DNA of 64,000 bases, from the NCBI GenBank assembly GCA_910578395.1, contig CAJTPZ010000009.1:37372-101371 (forward strand), in the 5' to 3' direction. Numbering within the stretch: position 1 is the first letter of the stretch; every line of letters begins with the position of its first letter. This DNA comes from an uncultured Muribaculaceae bacterium (lineage in GTDB: Bacteria > Bacteroidota > Bacteroidia > Bacteroidales > Muribaculaceae). Below the pieces are notes generated by a model, which saw nothing but the letters and a program-made list of their open reading frames with translations, was not told the DNA's origin and made no database searches. Positions 42,572 through 52,514 of the stretch are shown piece by piece. The position numbers and the translations under genes were made by a program.

Positions 42572-43932
42572 TGTCCAAACATTTGAAGAAACCATCTTGC
42601 GATGGTCACATAGATGACAAGACCTACGATGTCGTTGGAAATCTGTATGAACGGGCCTGTCGCAAGTGCCGGATTTATCTTTAGTTTCTCAAGTGTGAGC
42701 GGAACTACCGTGCCGAGAATTGTTGCAAACATCACTACCACAAACAGCGAACATGCGACCGACAGAGTCACGCTGAGTTCACCCGGCAGCATTATAAGAT
42801 TGTAGGCAAGCATCACACCCGAAATTATACTTGCATTCAAAAGTCCTACAAGTATTTCTTTTCCGAGCTGTTTGGAAAACTCTTTGACATCAAGAGAGCC
42901 GTTGGCAAGAGACTGTACTACGATTGCCGAGGCTTGCACGCCGACATTGCCGCCTGTGCCGCCTATGATAGGAATAAACAGGGCCAAAGCAGTTACGGCG
43001 GCGATTTCGCTCTCAAATACTCCGAGAATCATAGATGCCATGATGCCGGAGCAGACGCCGATCATAAGCCATGGAATGCGGGCCTTGGTCTGCGACAGTA
43101 TGGAGTCGTCAGCGCTTACGTCGCTCGAAAGACCGCTTGCAAGCTGATAGTCTCGTTCCTGTGATTCTCTCACCTGGTCCATTACATCATCGACAGTGAT
43201 GCGGCCCACAAGACGACCGATGGAATCAATGACAGGCATTGCCACAAGGTCATATTTTTCAAAATCCAGAGCTACTTCGTCAATCGGAGTGTCTGCTTTC
43301 ACTGAAACCGGATCCTCGTCCATCACATGCTTTATTTTTGACACCGACGGATGGGTTATAAGGGTCTTTAGCGGCAGTATTCCGCGCAGACGGTCATCAT
43401 TATCGACAACGTAAACGTAATATATCTCGTCCATGTCCTCGGCCTGCATTCTCATCTGTTTGATGCATTCCGGCATGCTCCAGTTTTCGTTTACAACGAC
43501 CATTTCAGTGCCCATCAGACCGCCGGCTGTGTCTTCGTCATATTTCAGAAGATCAATGATATCGCCGGCCTGTTCAACGTCGTCGAGGTGCGTCAGAACT
43601 TCGTCACGGTCTTCCTCGTCGAGTTCCTGGATAAGGTCGACGGCCTCATCTGAGTCAAGATGCTCGATAAACTGTCGTGCGATATCCTCTGCATCCATGT
43701 CGGCGAGAAGGTGTTTGCGGTCCTCCTCGTCGAGTTCCATCAGCACATCGGCGGCAATTTCGCCGTCAAGAAGGTTCAGCAGATACTCCGCCTCTTCCAG
43801 GTCAAGTTCCCGATAGAGATCGGCGATGTCGGCGGGATGCATGTCCTCAAGCTCCTTGCGTGCTTCCTCGTCGTTATGTGCCGCGATGATATCACGTAGA
43901 CGCTTCAGATACTCGTCGGTAAATTCTTTCAT
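42568..43932 (-). CDS. mgtE: Magnesium transporter MgtE
   Basis: Inner-membrane Mg2+ channel gated by cytoplasmic Mg2+. The 454-residue product has an acidic N-terminal MgtE_N domain of helical repeats (about residues 15-125), two CBS domains (about 130-255; VYVVDNDDRLRGILPLKTLI and MPVIDSIGRLVGRITVDDVMD), and five C-terminal membrane helices beginning IPWLMIGVCSGIMASMILG, with the pore signature GGTGGNVGVQASAIVVQSLA. It has the acidic Mg2+-sensing residues expected of the family. It sits nine bases after rsmA. Confidence 0.96.
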   Translation of the reverse strand: MKEFTDEYLKRLRDIIAAHNDEEARKELEDMHPADIADLYRELDLEEAEYLLNLLDGEIAADVLMELDEEDRKHLLADMDAEDIARQFIEHLDSDEAVDLIQELDEEDRDEVLTHLDDVEQAGDIIDLLKYDEDTAGGLMGTEMVVVNENWSMPECIKQMRMQAEDMDEIYYVYVVDNDDRLRGILPLKTLITHPSVSKIKHVMDEDPVSVKADTPIDEVALDFEKYDLVAMPVIDSIGRLVGRITVDDVMDQVRESQERDYQLASGLSSDVSADDSILSQTKARIPWLMIGVCSGIMASMILGVFESEIAAVTALALFIPIIGGTGGNVGVQASAIVVQSLANGSLDVKEFSKQLGKEILVGLLNASIISGVMLAYNLIMLPGELSVTLSVACSLFVVVMFATILGTVVPLTLEKLKINPALATGPFIQISNDIVGLVIYVTIARWFLQMFGQ

Positions 43933-43941
43933 GACTACTCT

Positions 43942-44739
43942 TTAGGAATTCTTAGGGCTAAGGGCGGTGGTCAGTTCGATAAATTCTGTCACACTGAGTT
44001 GTTCCGGGCGTTTCGACAGTAGTGCGCTCCACTCATCGCCGAGTGTCTGTCCGGGTTTCAGAAGTGGTTTTATAGAGTTTCTGAGAGTTTTTCTGCGTTG
44101 AGAAAAAGTTGTTTTCACAACTGTTTTGAACAGGGATTCATCGCAGCCGAGACTTTCAACATTGTTGCGGCGCATCTTTATCACACCTGATTTCACCTTC
44201 GGCATCGGATGAAACACAGTCTCGTCAACTGTAAAAAGATATTCCACATCATACCATGCCTGAAGCAGCACACTAAGTATACCTCTGGCTTTTGTACCGG
44301 CAGGGGCGGCAAGACGTTCGGCGACTTCTTTTTGAAGCATTCCGCTGCATACCTTCACGATATCTTTATACTCCAGTATATGGAAAAATATCTGTGATGA
44401 TATGTTGTATGGATAATTCCCCGTTACAGCCAGATCCTTTCCGCCGAAAAGCGAGTTAAGATCAAGTTTGAGAAAATCATGTTCGAGTATGCGGCTTGCG
44501 TCAAGACCGTTCATGTTGGCTTTAAGCCATGCGACACTCTCGGTGTCTACTTCGGCCACAGTCATATCATGTCCTTTGGCAAGAAGCCATTTGGTCAGCA
44601 CTCCCATTCCGGGCCCCACCTCGACCACCGGCAGTTCGGGACAGTCGTCAAGTGTTGCCGCTATACGTTCGGCAATTCTTTCATCTTTCAGAAAATGTTG
44701 GCCGAGGGCTTTCTTCGGTCTTACGGTATTCATTGCCAT
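43942..44739 (-). CDS. rsmA: 16S rRNA dimethyladenosine transferase
   Basis: Dimethylates A1518 and A1519 of 16S rRNA. The 265-residue product has KKALGQHFLKDER, the SAM-binding VEVGPGMG (39-46), the catalytic segment NYPYNISSQIFF starting at residue 108 (NYPY in place of the usual NLPY), and PMPKVKSGVIKMRR. Translation may begin at Met1 or Met3; the first overlaps the yraN stop codon by one base (TAATG), which favours coupling. It is the second gene of the operon. Confidence 0.96.
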   Translation of the reverse strand: MAMNTVRPKKALGQHFLKDERIAERIAATLDDCPELPVVEVGPGMGVLTKWLLAKGHDMTVAEVDTESVAWLKANMNGLDASRILEHDFLKLDLNSLFGGKDLAVTGNYPYNISSQIFFHILEYKDIVKVCSGMLQKEVAERLAAPAGTKARGILSVLLQAWYDVEYLFTVDETVFHPMPKVKSGVIKMRRNNVESLGCDESLFKTVVKTTFSQRRKTLRNSIKPLLKPGQTLGDEWSALLSKRPEQLSVTEFIELTTALSPKNS

Positions 44740-45113
44740 TAGCTGTAGGTTTTCATTGGTGGATAAAAAGCATCTGCTATGTGCTCAAGATGCAGTTTTC
44801 CCTCTTCGCCCGGAGTGATGAAAATCAGATCAAACTGAACCTCAAAATTCAGACTGCACTGTTGCATGTAGCCATTGGCGGAGTTCACGAGATTTCTCAT
44901 CTTTTTGTGGGTGATTGCGTCAAGAGGATCAAACCCCGGTATTGTGCGGGTTTTCACTTCCACAAACACAAGACGGTTTCCCTTGCGTGCGACGATGTCA
45001 AGCTCCAGATGATTCATTCTCCAGTTGCGTTCGACTATGTCATAGCCGTGAGCTACAAGGTAGTTCACGGCCATATTTTCACCTTTTGAGCCTGTTTCGT
45101 TGTGCTGTGCCAT
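44739..45113 (-). CDS. yraN: YraN/UPF0102 family endonuclease-like protein
   Basis: A 124-residue protein with the PD-(D/E)xK nuclease fold: Glu12 in GSKGENMA, Asp39 in LELDIVARKG and Glu52-Lys54 in VFVEVKTR. The family is widespread and resembles Holliday-junction resolvases; its biological role is not settled. The start MAQHNETGSKGE gives the normal N-terminus; an upstream ATG would add 11 residues. A TAnnTTTG box about 130 bases before this start marks the beginning of the operon. Confidence 0.9.
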   Translation of the reverse strand: MAQHNETGSKGENMAVNYLVAHGYDIVERNWRMNHLELDIVARKGNRLVFVEVKTRTIPGFDPLDAITHKKMRNLVNSANGYMQQCSLNFEVQFDLIFITPGEEGKLHLEHIADAFYPPMKTYS

Positions 45114-45242
45114 CACCGGGTAAGCCTTGATTTGTCTTGCCGACAATCGGTTTGTCTGCCGTGATGTTCATGCTTTCATCTTGTCGGTCAGAGATGTGCC
45201 GATGCCGTGATCCATTTGTTCATGTAGTCCATGTTTGTTCCT

Positions 45243-45250
45243 CAAAGGTA
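45243..45250 (-). promoter_or_regulatory. -7 box for the yraN operon
   Basis: Reads TACCTTTG on the minus strand in the 180-base gap between tamL and yraN. It is the only such box found ahead of the eight-gene operon. Confidence 0.5.
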
Positions 45251-45293
45251 AGATAAAAATTCAGTTAACCCATGTGTTAAATGACACTTTTCG

Positions 45294-47615
45294 TCAGAAC
45301 GGGTACCCGATTGCCAGATGGAATGCCAGGGATTTCCAGAATGAAGGCATGTTGAAGTATCCGCGCCGGCCGGTATCGTAGGGAGCGTGAAGACCTATGC
45401 CGAGATCACCGCGGACAACAAACATAGAGATGTCCACTCGTAGGCCGGCTCCGGTGCCGAGGGCAAGATCCTTTAGAAATGTTTTTGCCTTGAGTTGACC
45501 ACCGGGGCGGTCAGGGTCATTTTTAAGCAGCCAGATATTGCCGGCATCAAGAAAGACTGCTCCGTGAAGTATTCCCACAATCGGAAAGCGGTATTCGACA
45601 TTGCATTCAAATTTGAATGTTCCTGTCTGGTCAAAATAACCGTTTACAAGCCCGCTTGGTGCACGATAGCTGCCTGGACCGATCGAACGGACCGTGAAGG
45701 CGCGTATGGAGTTTGCTCCTCCGATATAGAATTGTTCTGAATAAGGCACTTGTGAAGAATTGCCGTAGGCGTGTGCCGCACCAACGAGCAATCGTGTCAC
45801 AAGCCAGTCGTTTTTGCGTATACGGTGGCTGTAGACGAGTTGTGTGGTCAGCTTCATAAATTGTGAGAACGGAGTGCCGAATAGCTTTTTTTCGCCGTTG
45901 CCCTTCCATCCGAGCAGACCCCACACTCCTGAAAATATGTTGCCGGCTTCCTGTACGGTCAGGTAATAGTTTATAGCACGGTTTCTGTCGATTTCGCGGT
46001 CATACATAAATGTGTATGCGATCTGCGGTATGAACTGGCTTTTGAAACTTAATGCGATCGAAGGATTTTGCTCGCATATAGAGTCAAAAGCTTCGGTAGT
46101 TTTCATTAGTTTGGTGTAGGTGAGCTTGAAAAGCGTTAATGTGTTTTTCACATATCTTGACGACTGCCAGTCATAGCTGAAACTTGAGTCAAACCGCGCC
46201 ATCTTGAAATAATGAGGACGGTTAAGTGCATCGGCGCCAAGTGATATTCGTGTCCAGTTGAGCTGGTTGCGGCGTCGGGGTATAAATCGGGGGGCAAGCA
46301 GACGCGGGAATGCAAGCGACGTGTTTATACCGAGCTCATAAGAGTTGAATATCGAATTTTTGGCTGCCCCGTCATGACCTGTCTGCCATTCGTATGATGC
46401 ATTCAGATTTACCGACAGTTGTTCGCCGCCGCCAAATATATTTCGGTTGGTGATACCGGCGATAAGTCCGGGACCTATATAGCTGTTGGACTTCGATGAT
46501 GCGTTTACTTCGAGAGAAGCCTCGATAGGAGCGTCAAAAGTCAGGTCTACTGTTACGTCCAGTTTTGGTGTCTTGTCTTTTGATACCGTGTCGCGGTCTA
46601 CTGCTATGTCGATCTGATTGAAAATGCCGAGCCTTGAGAAATAACTCTGTGTTCGGTTCATGTTTCTCACAGTGAAGACATCTCCTTTACGCATTGCAAG
46701 GCACTCATCGATTACCGCGCGCCTGAGCTTTGACGGCATCATCTGTATCAGGGTCGCTTTTCTCAGTTGAACTGTATCAGGGGTGCCATATCCGTTGTAC
46801 CTGTGTGCAATCACGGTTATATTGCCGGTATGGTACCGGTCAAGCACAAACGGAGGGATATTCTTGGCAATCGACAGTCTCATCGCGATTTTTCCGCGGT
46901 TTTGCAGACTATCGGCAAGGTATTCCAGAAACTCAGGTCTGAAGAAGTAGTATCCTCTGTCTCTCACTGCATTTACTATTCGGTTGCGGGCGACAGACAG
47001 GGAGTCGGTACAATACCGGGTGCCGGGCTGCAGATAGGGATCGGCTTTGGCAACAGAATCGATCAGAGCGTACAATGGTACACTGTCCGACAGATACTCG
47101 ATTGTGTCTATAGGATAGTAGTCGCCTGGAGTGATCTCATAGGTTATTGTCGCTTTTTTAGGGTTCTTGGCATGATTCAGCTTGAAGTTGGCCGAGCCTT
47201 TGAAATAACCGTTATTGTCAAGAATCTCGTCGATCATCTTCACCCGCACTTCAGGTCTTACATCTGAGATCAGCACAGGTTCTTTGGCGAGCTTTTTATA
47301 AAGCCAGCCTTTTAGACCCTTGGCTTCTGGATTCCAGTTGTTGTAGACCCATAGTCCTAATGGAAACGGATAGCGTATCGATGGTGAAACAAGGCAATTG
47401 TTCGGAGCTACATTTACCGTTTGGGCAACCTGGTCTTCAAGACCGGCAGGTATGGGAGTTTTCTCCTTTGTATTTTCAGAGGGGATGTAAGCCACCTTTT
47501 TCACTCCTGTATAAAGTGTCTCTCCTTCAGGTATACGGCGGGTTGTCGAGCAGCTTGCCATAAGCAGAGCCAATAGCAGGGTCGATACAATCAGTGATTT
47601 TTTTTCAAGTCTCAT
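45294..47615 (-). CDS. tamL: TamL: BamA/TamA-family outer-membrane protein with a lipoprotein signal
   Basis: Omp85-type assembly barrel working with TamB. The 773-residue product has a lipobox (Cys22, LLMASCSTTRR), POTRA-like segments in the first 400 residues (YEITPGDYYPIDTIEYLSD, RVVIDECLAMRKGDVFTVRN-type), and an Omp85 barrel with LGWKGN, EQFYIGGANSIRAFTVRSIG and LDAGNIWLL, ending in the membrane strand LAFHLAIGYPF. The combination of TamA fold and lipid anchor is the form found in Bacteroidetes. Its start codon shares a base with the tamB stop codon, so the two are coupled. Confidence 0.93.
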   Translation of the reverse strand: MRLEKKSLIVSTLLLALLMASCSTTRRIPEGETLYTGVKKVAYIPSENTKEKTPIPAGLEDQVAQTVNVAPNNCLVSPSIRYPFPLGLWVYNNWNPEAKGLKGWLYKKLAKEPVLISDVRPEVRVKMIDEILDNNGYFKGSANFKLNHAKNPKKATITYEITPGDYYPIDTIEYLSDSVPLYALIDSVAKADPYLQPGTRYCTDSLSVARNRIVNAVRDRGYYFFRPEFLEYLADSLQNRGKIAMRLSIAKNIPPFVLDRYHTGNITVIAHRYNGYGTPDTVQLRKATLIQMMPSKLRRAVIDECLAMRKGDVFTVRNMNRTQSYFSRLGIFNQIDIAVDRDTVSKDKTPKLDVTVDLTFDAPIEASLEVNASSKSNSYIGPGLIAGITNRNIFGGGEQLSVNLNASYEWQTGHDGAAKNSIFNSYELGINTSLAFPRLLAPRFIPRRRNQLNWTRISLGADALNRPHYFKMARFDSSFSYDWQSSRYVKNTLTLFKLTYTKLMKTTEAFDSICEQNPSIALSFKSQFIPQIAYTFMYDREIDRNRAINYYLTVQEAGNIFSGVWGLLGWKGNGEKKLFGTPFSQFMKLTTQLVYSHRIRKNDWLVTRLLVGAAHAYGNSSQVPYSEQFYIGGANSIRAFTVRSIGPGSYRAPSGLVNGYFDQTGTFKFECNVEYRFPIVGILHGAVFLDAGNIWLLKNDPDRPGGQLKAKTFLKDLALGTGAGLRVDISMFVVRGDLGIGLHAPYDTGRRGYFNMPSFWKSLAFHLAIGYPF

Positions 47616-50600
47616 TACTCGCTCGTTAGGTGTTCTGCTGCGTCTTTTTCAAGTTGTGCTTTTCTTTGTTCCTCAAACATCCGCATTTGTTTACGGTAAC
47701 GGGCACGCATAAACCAGAACAATTGTCCGAGGGTCGAGAGGCGCTTTTTGTATGTCAGGCCGACGCCAGTCTGGGTCACTTCTCCTTCAAGAATACTCTC
47801 ATAGCCTGTGTGCCGGAATATTTTTAGGGTCATTGATCCCGATTTGTTCAGAACATACTCAAAGGCTATGTCGTTTATCAGATTTTGTGAAAAGTTTTCG
47901 TCGTTATTTGCATCTGTTGTGTAGTTGCCACCGACAACGATTTTGAATCTGTCATCAAAGAGCGACTTCGATACACGGTAGCTGTAGCTTGTTGTCTGGG
48001 TTGTCGAGCCGTCCACCGTCGAGTCATACTGGTTGACACCGAAGCTTAGATCGACTCCCTTTATGTTGTTGGCTGCCCATGAATTGAGTTGCGATTCCAG
48101 GAAACTGTATAGTGCGTTGCCGCCCAGACTTGAGGTCGCGGTAGTTCCCGGGCCGGTGTACATATTGGTGATAAGGAGATTCATCGCTGCCGATGCACGC
48201 TGTTCCGGGCTCATGGACGATAGTTCGTTCTGCACCGTTATGTCATCATTGGTCGACAGATCAAATTTCACATTCATCTCGTCGAGTGTACCTGTCACAG
48301 CCAGCTCCACATCAAAGTATATAAGTCGTGATGATTGTCCCGATTGTGTTACATTGGCTTTGACATTGTCTACAGCCTTGATGTTGAGGATCGGGTTCAT
48401 CATGTCACCGTTGAATGACACATAGCTGCCTTCCTGGAAATTAAATAGCTTTTCACTCATCAGAGGGGGAGTGTAGCGGGCGAATCCTGAGTTGATCGAC
48501 AGTCTGCCGGTAAGATGTTGGGCACCCATCAGATCCATTGTGTAGTCAAGATTACCTTGGGGCTGTATAGATACTCTGTTTTTGCCGTCGCTAGACAGGT
48601 AGACCTGGATGGTTGCACCCGGCTGTATCTGCAAATCGGCATTTATGCCGAGAAGCATACCGATCGGTTTTATGGAATCAGCCTGCTCGACCTGTATTGT
48701 GTCGGCAAAGTTTACAAACTTTACGATATTCGATTGGCTTCGCGATGATAATGTCTGTGTCGCGTCGGTCAATATGTAGGTTACATTTGTATTTCGCAAC
48801 ACATTGACATTGGCGTTTACTTTCATCATGCTCATGTCGCCACGGGCGGTAGCATTGAAGTCGACAAACGCTTTTCCGAAAACTTCTGCTCCTCCACGTG
48901 CCCGGTTGGTGCCTACAAGCTGCATGTTTTTTGCATTGAACGAAAGGTCGACTGCCGGATTTGTAAGATCATGCATGTTTACTGTGCCGTTGATCACAAG
49001 CGGATTTTCATTGGCTCCTTTTATTGGAAATTTATTGAATATGACGAGTCCGCTGTCAACCGCGATCCTGTCTTGGCCGAGCGCATATTCTGTTCCGAGC
49101 ATGTTTACTTTTACGTTTGCGCTGTCAAATTTCACGTATCCGTCAAACGATGGTTTCGACATCGATCCGGTTACTTTCATGTTGCCGTCAAGATGACCCG
49201 AAAGTTTTAGTCCGGCATCGCTTATAAATGGATTTGATACATCCAGTGGCATACTGTCAACTTTTACATCGAGCATGAAAGGTTCTGCTGCAGTTGTGTC
49301 GTTGAGGTGGCCGTTCACATATATTACACGGTCTCCGTTCACATTCATCTCTCCTTTGGCTCTTATGTATCCGCGTGGTTGTGTCTCGATATTGGCTGCA
49401 AGACCGAAATCACCTACGCGGCTTTTCCCATAGAAAAATTCCGTGAGCTTCATGTTGGCGTAGCCGTTGATTGTGTCACCCTGATGGAATATTGAAACTT
49501 CGCCGGAAACATTGCCTTTCAGAGGCGGAGCGTATGGATTCAGTGCTATCCAGTCCTGTAGAAGTATGTCTTTTGCCGAAAGGTTTATAGTTTTTTTGTC
49601 GCCGATTGAGTCTGTGGCCGCTTTTGTAAACAGCCTTACTGAACTGACTTTATTGGATAACAACAGATCGGCGTCTAAGCTTTCCTTGGCAAAATCGAAA
49701 CTGACGAAATTTGTTTCGTTCAGAGTCCAGGTCTTGTAACCTATGTTGGGATGTTCCGGTAGGAAGTGTACAGAAACTACACTGTCCTGCCATGTCATGT
49801 TGAGGCCGAGATCATAACCGGTCTGACCTTGGAAATTCTTTTGATGGAGTTGGGCTTCGATACTGGCAGGTTCGATCATTCCGGTGAGACTGACATCGGC
49901 AAGCGAGCCCGGTGATTCGGGAGCGTTGTTCAGTCTCATTATGAAACTGAGCGTGTCGTCTTTCTGCCACATGTTAAGTTTCAGTGTATCGATAATCGAA
50001 GTCGGAGTCACATATCCGAGCAGTGCTCCGTTCATGTTCAGTTCTGAATCATTGGAGAGGTTCATCCGCAATGATTTGATTGAAGAACCATTTTTTGATA
50101 GAAATGCAGAAACAATATTTTTGGGACCTAACGATAGAGCGGCTTTGAACGGAGGCATATTTTGGGCTATACTGTCAAGTTCAATCCTCTGTCTTGAAAT
50201 GGAAGAGTCTGCTATTTCGGTGGTTTTTGCGATCTTTTCCATTATCATGGTAAGACCCAGAGGGCTGCTCATATTTATCAGAAGATCCTGATTGTGTAAC
50301 TCTGCGACAGTTGAGTTTTCAGTAGCTTTGAACCCGAGATCGATATCTTTTGTACCGAATGTCGTTTCATTCATTGTGATCTCGATATTCGGTATTTTGA
50401 TCTGTGCGTCGACAAGCATTGAATCCGGGTTGAAACTTGCGTTTCCGTTGAAATCAAGGCTTCCGCCAAGTGGCGTCTGTGACATGTTTAGTTTCTGTAG
50501 GTCAAGATCTGTTACTAATCCTCTGAACGTCCACTCATAGTTTGGACCTGCGATATTTCCGTTGGCATCGACCGATATATTTGCCCCTGTTACAGGAGAG

Positions 50601-52426
50601 TGGAGCGACAACATGGCCTTGCCGTTTGAAAGAGCGATATCGCCGGTTATGTTGCGGTAGACTTTTTTGTTGTACAGTACATGTCGTAGATCTATATGTC
50701 CGGTTAAGTCTGCTTCAGAAGAAAGCGGATTGAACTTGTGTCCGCTGGCATTCACGGAAACCGATAGATCATACAATCCGAGTGCTGGCATGAAAGCCTG
50801 TACTGGAAAATGCTCCATGTCGATTTCAGCGACATAACTTTCAGGACCGATTTCAACATTTCCTTTAAGGGCAATGGTTCCGCTGTCGGAAACGACTTTC
50901 ACATTTGATGAGATCTTTCCACGGTTCATTTTTACATTGCCTTTCAGGCTCAGCGGATGAAGTTCAATGCCCTTGCCAAGTTTTGCTTCGACAATTGTCG
51001 GTTTTATTAGATTTGTGTTTGTAAGGCTGCCGCTGAGATTAAGATCTCCGACAATTGATTCGAAACCTTTGTCAAGTCCCGATGCGCTGCCGCTGCCCTT
51101 GAGTTGAAGCAGTCGTGTCAGTCTCACAGTTGCATCGTTGACTTTTATTCTTGACATTGAGCCGGATGCCTGTAATCCTATAGTAAGTTCTGTAGCGGCA
51201 GGAAGTTGTGACAGTATATCTTTGGCCAAAGGAAAAGCCATACTTATATCCGATAGCGCGAACCGCGACTTGATATCGGCCGATATCGGGCTGTCGGCTG
51301 CACTTTTTTCAGGTGAAGCAAGCCCTATTTTTGCGTCAAGCTGGATTTCCGATGCGTTGGTATTGATTTGCATCTGTTGAGCCGACATGACTCCGTCTGC
51401 TATCTCAAAAATTCCGGTAGCGTTAATGTTTAATCCGCAGCGCTCGGTTGCATCGAGTTTCCTCAAAGGAACTCTTATGGATGCTCCACGGTTGTATAGT
51501 GAATCTACATCGATTATGATGTCCCTGGCTTCAATATAATTCATATCGAAACCTGGCTGAGGGGTAGCATTGTTTATTGCATACCTGGCTTTATTACCTG
51601 TTAGGCAGACCTTGTCGGCTTTCACAGTCCACATCAGTGAGTCTGGCGAAGTATTTTCGTTGTCTTGACTCGGTTCTTCTGTCACTGTCGCAGGTGTATA
51701 GATGTAGTCTGCATTGACACCTCTGACATTAAGAGAATGGGCTTCAATCTCTCTGGTGCTCATACTGACATGACCTTGTTCAAGCACCATCATGTCAACC
51801 TCTGCGTTAAGGGAGTCGATTGAGGGTGGTAACTGCATAAAATATTTCAGATGCCGCAGCTCAATTTTTCCCGCTGTTATATCGAGGGGTGTTTCTGTTG
51901 TACTTGTCGTATCAGTGTCTGCTTTGTCACTTTCCGCTATGATCAATGTCACATCTGCTCCGTCAATGATTCCATTGTCAATATTGACTTTCCCGTTATT
52001 TAGGCCATATACGGCATCTTTGATTTTTAAGTCATTGATAGTTGCATTCATGTAGAGAGTGGAATCGGGTGTACCCATTCTGAATTTAACATCAGAGACA
52101 CCGATTCCGTCAGTTTGCAAATCTCCGTAGATGAGTGGAAAAAGTGCGACATTCCCGTTTATGTCTCCTACATAAATCTCCATGTCGCCGGGCATTGATG
52201 CTTTTACCCCGTTTCCTTCGATATGTGCCGGAAATTTCAATCTCAGCCGCTCATACTCAACGTGCATTCCCGACTCGTTGTTGTTAAGATTCCCGATGAC
52301 TTTTTTGAAAATGAAGTCCTGGCAAGGAGGAATATATATTACGGACACAATCAGAGATATGAGTATGACGACTCCAGCTATGGTCCATAGCATAAAGCGC
52401 ATAAATGTAAGCATTGTTTTCTTCAT
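47615..52426 (-). CDS. tamB: TamB: translocation and assembly module inner-membrane/periplasmic protein
   Basis: Large periplasm-spanning AsmA-like protein implicated in outer-membrane assembly and phospholipid transport. The 1603-residue product has a single N-terminal anchor (about residues 10-30, FMLWTIAGVVILISLIVSVI), a long beta-helical series of AsmA/TamB repeats, and the C-terminal DUF490 domain (roughly 1200-1550) with GNLDYTMDLMGAQHLTGRLS and LSSMSPEQRASAAMNLLITN. Length is at the upper end for the family. It is upstream of tamL in the same transcription unit. Confidence 0.95.
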   Translation of the reverse strand: MKKTMLTFMRFMLWTIAGVVILISLIVSVIYIPPCQDFIFKKVIGNLNNNESGMHVEYERLRLKFPAHIEGNGVKASMPGDMEIYVGDINGNVALFPLIYGDLQTDGIGVSDVKFRMGTPDSTLYMNATINDLKIKDAVYGLNNGKVNIDNGIIDGADVTLIIAESDKADTDTTSTTETPLDITAGKIELRHLKYFMQLPPSIDSLNAEVDMMVLEQGHVSMSTREIEAHSLNVRGVNADYIYTPATVTEEPSQDNENTSPDSLMWTVKADKVCLTGNKARYAINNATPQPGFDMNYIEARDIIIDVDSLYNRGASIRVPLRKLDATERCGLNINATGIFEIADGVMSAQQMQINTNASEIQLDAKIGLASPEKSAADSPISADIKSRFALSDISMAFPLAKDILSQLPAATELTIGLQASGSMSRIKVNDATVRLTRLLQLKGSGSASGLDKGFESIVGDLNLSGSLTNTNLIKPTIVEAKLGKGIELHPLSLKGNVKMNRGKISSNVKVVSDSGTIALKGNVEIGPESYVAEIDMEHFPVQAFMPALGLYDLSVSVNASGHKFNPLSSEADLTGHIDLRHVLYNKKVYRNITGDIALSNGKAMLSLHSPVTGANISVDANGNIAGPNYEWTFRGLVTDLDLQKLNMSQTPLGGSLDFNGNASFNPDSMLVDAQIKIPNIEITMNETTFGTKDIDLGFKATENSTVAELHNQDLLINMSSPLGLTMIMEKIAKTTEIADSSISRQRIELDSIAQNMPPFKAALSLGPKNIVSAFLSKNGSSIKSLRMNLSNDSELNMNGALLGYVTPTSIIDTLKLNMWQKDDTLSFIMRLNNAPESPGSLADVSLTGMIEPASIEAQLHQKNFQGQTGYDLGLNMTWQDSVVSVHFLPEHPNIGYKTWTLNETNFVSFDFAKESLDADLLLSNKVSSVRLFTKAATDSIGDKKTINLSAKDILLQDWIALNPYAPPLKGNVSGEVSIFHQGDTINGYANMKLTEFFYGKSRVGDFGLAANIETQPRGYIRAKGEMNVNGDRVIYVNGHLNDTTAAEPFMLDVKVDSMPLDVSNPFISDAGLKLSGHLDGNMKVTGSMSKPSFDGYVKFDSANVKVNMLGTEYALGQDRIAVDSGLVIFNKFPIKGANENPLVINGTVNMHDLTNPAVDLSFNAKNMQLVGTNRARGGAEVFGKAFVDFNATARGDMSMMKVNANVNVLRNTNVTYILTDATQTLSSRSQSNIVKFVNFADTIQVEQADSIKPIGMLLGINADLQIQPGATIQVYLSSDGKNRVSIQPQGNLDYTMDLMGAQHLTGRLSINSGFARYTPPLMSEKLFNFQEGSYVSFNGDMMNPILNIKAVDNVKANVTQSGQSSRLIYFDVELAVTGTLDEMNVKFDLSTNDDITVQNELSSMSPEQRASAAMNLLITNMYTGPGTTATSSLGGNALYSFLESQLNSWAANNIKGVDLSFGVNQYDSTVDGSTTQTTSYSYRVSKSLFDDRFKIVVGGNYTTDANNDENFSQNLINDIAFEYVLNKSGSMTLKIFRHTGYESILEGEVTQTGVGLTYKKRLSTLGQLFWFMRARYRKQMRMFEEQRKAQLEKDAAEHLTSE

Positions 52427-52514
52427 TTTCTGATGCGGTCCCTCGTTTTACCGGCTATATGATCCGGATTTATTTTAACGTTTTAACTTAATAACAAATT
52501 TATCAGTCGCAGGT

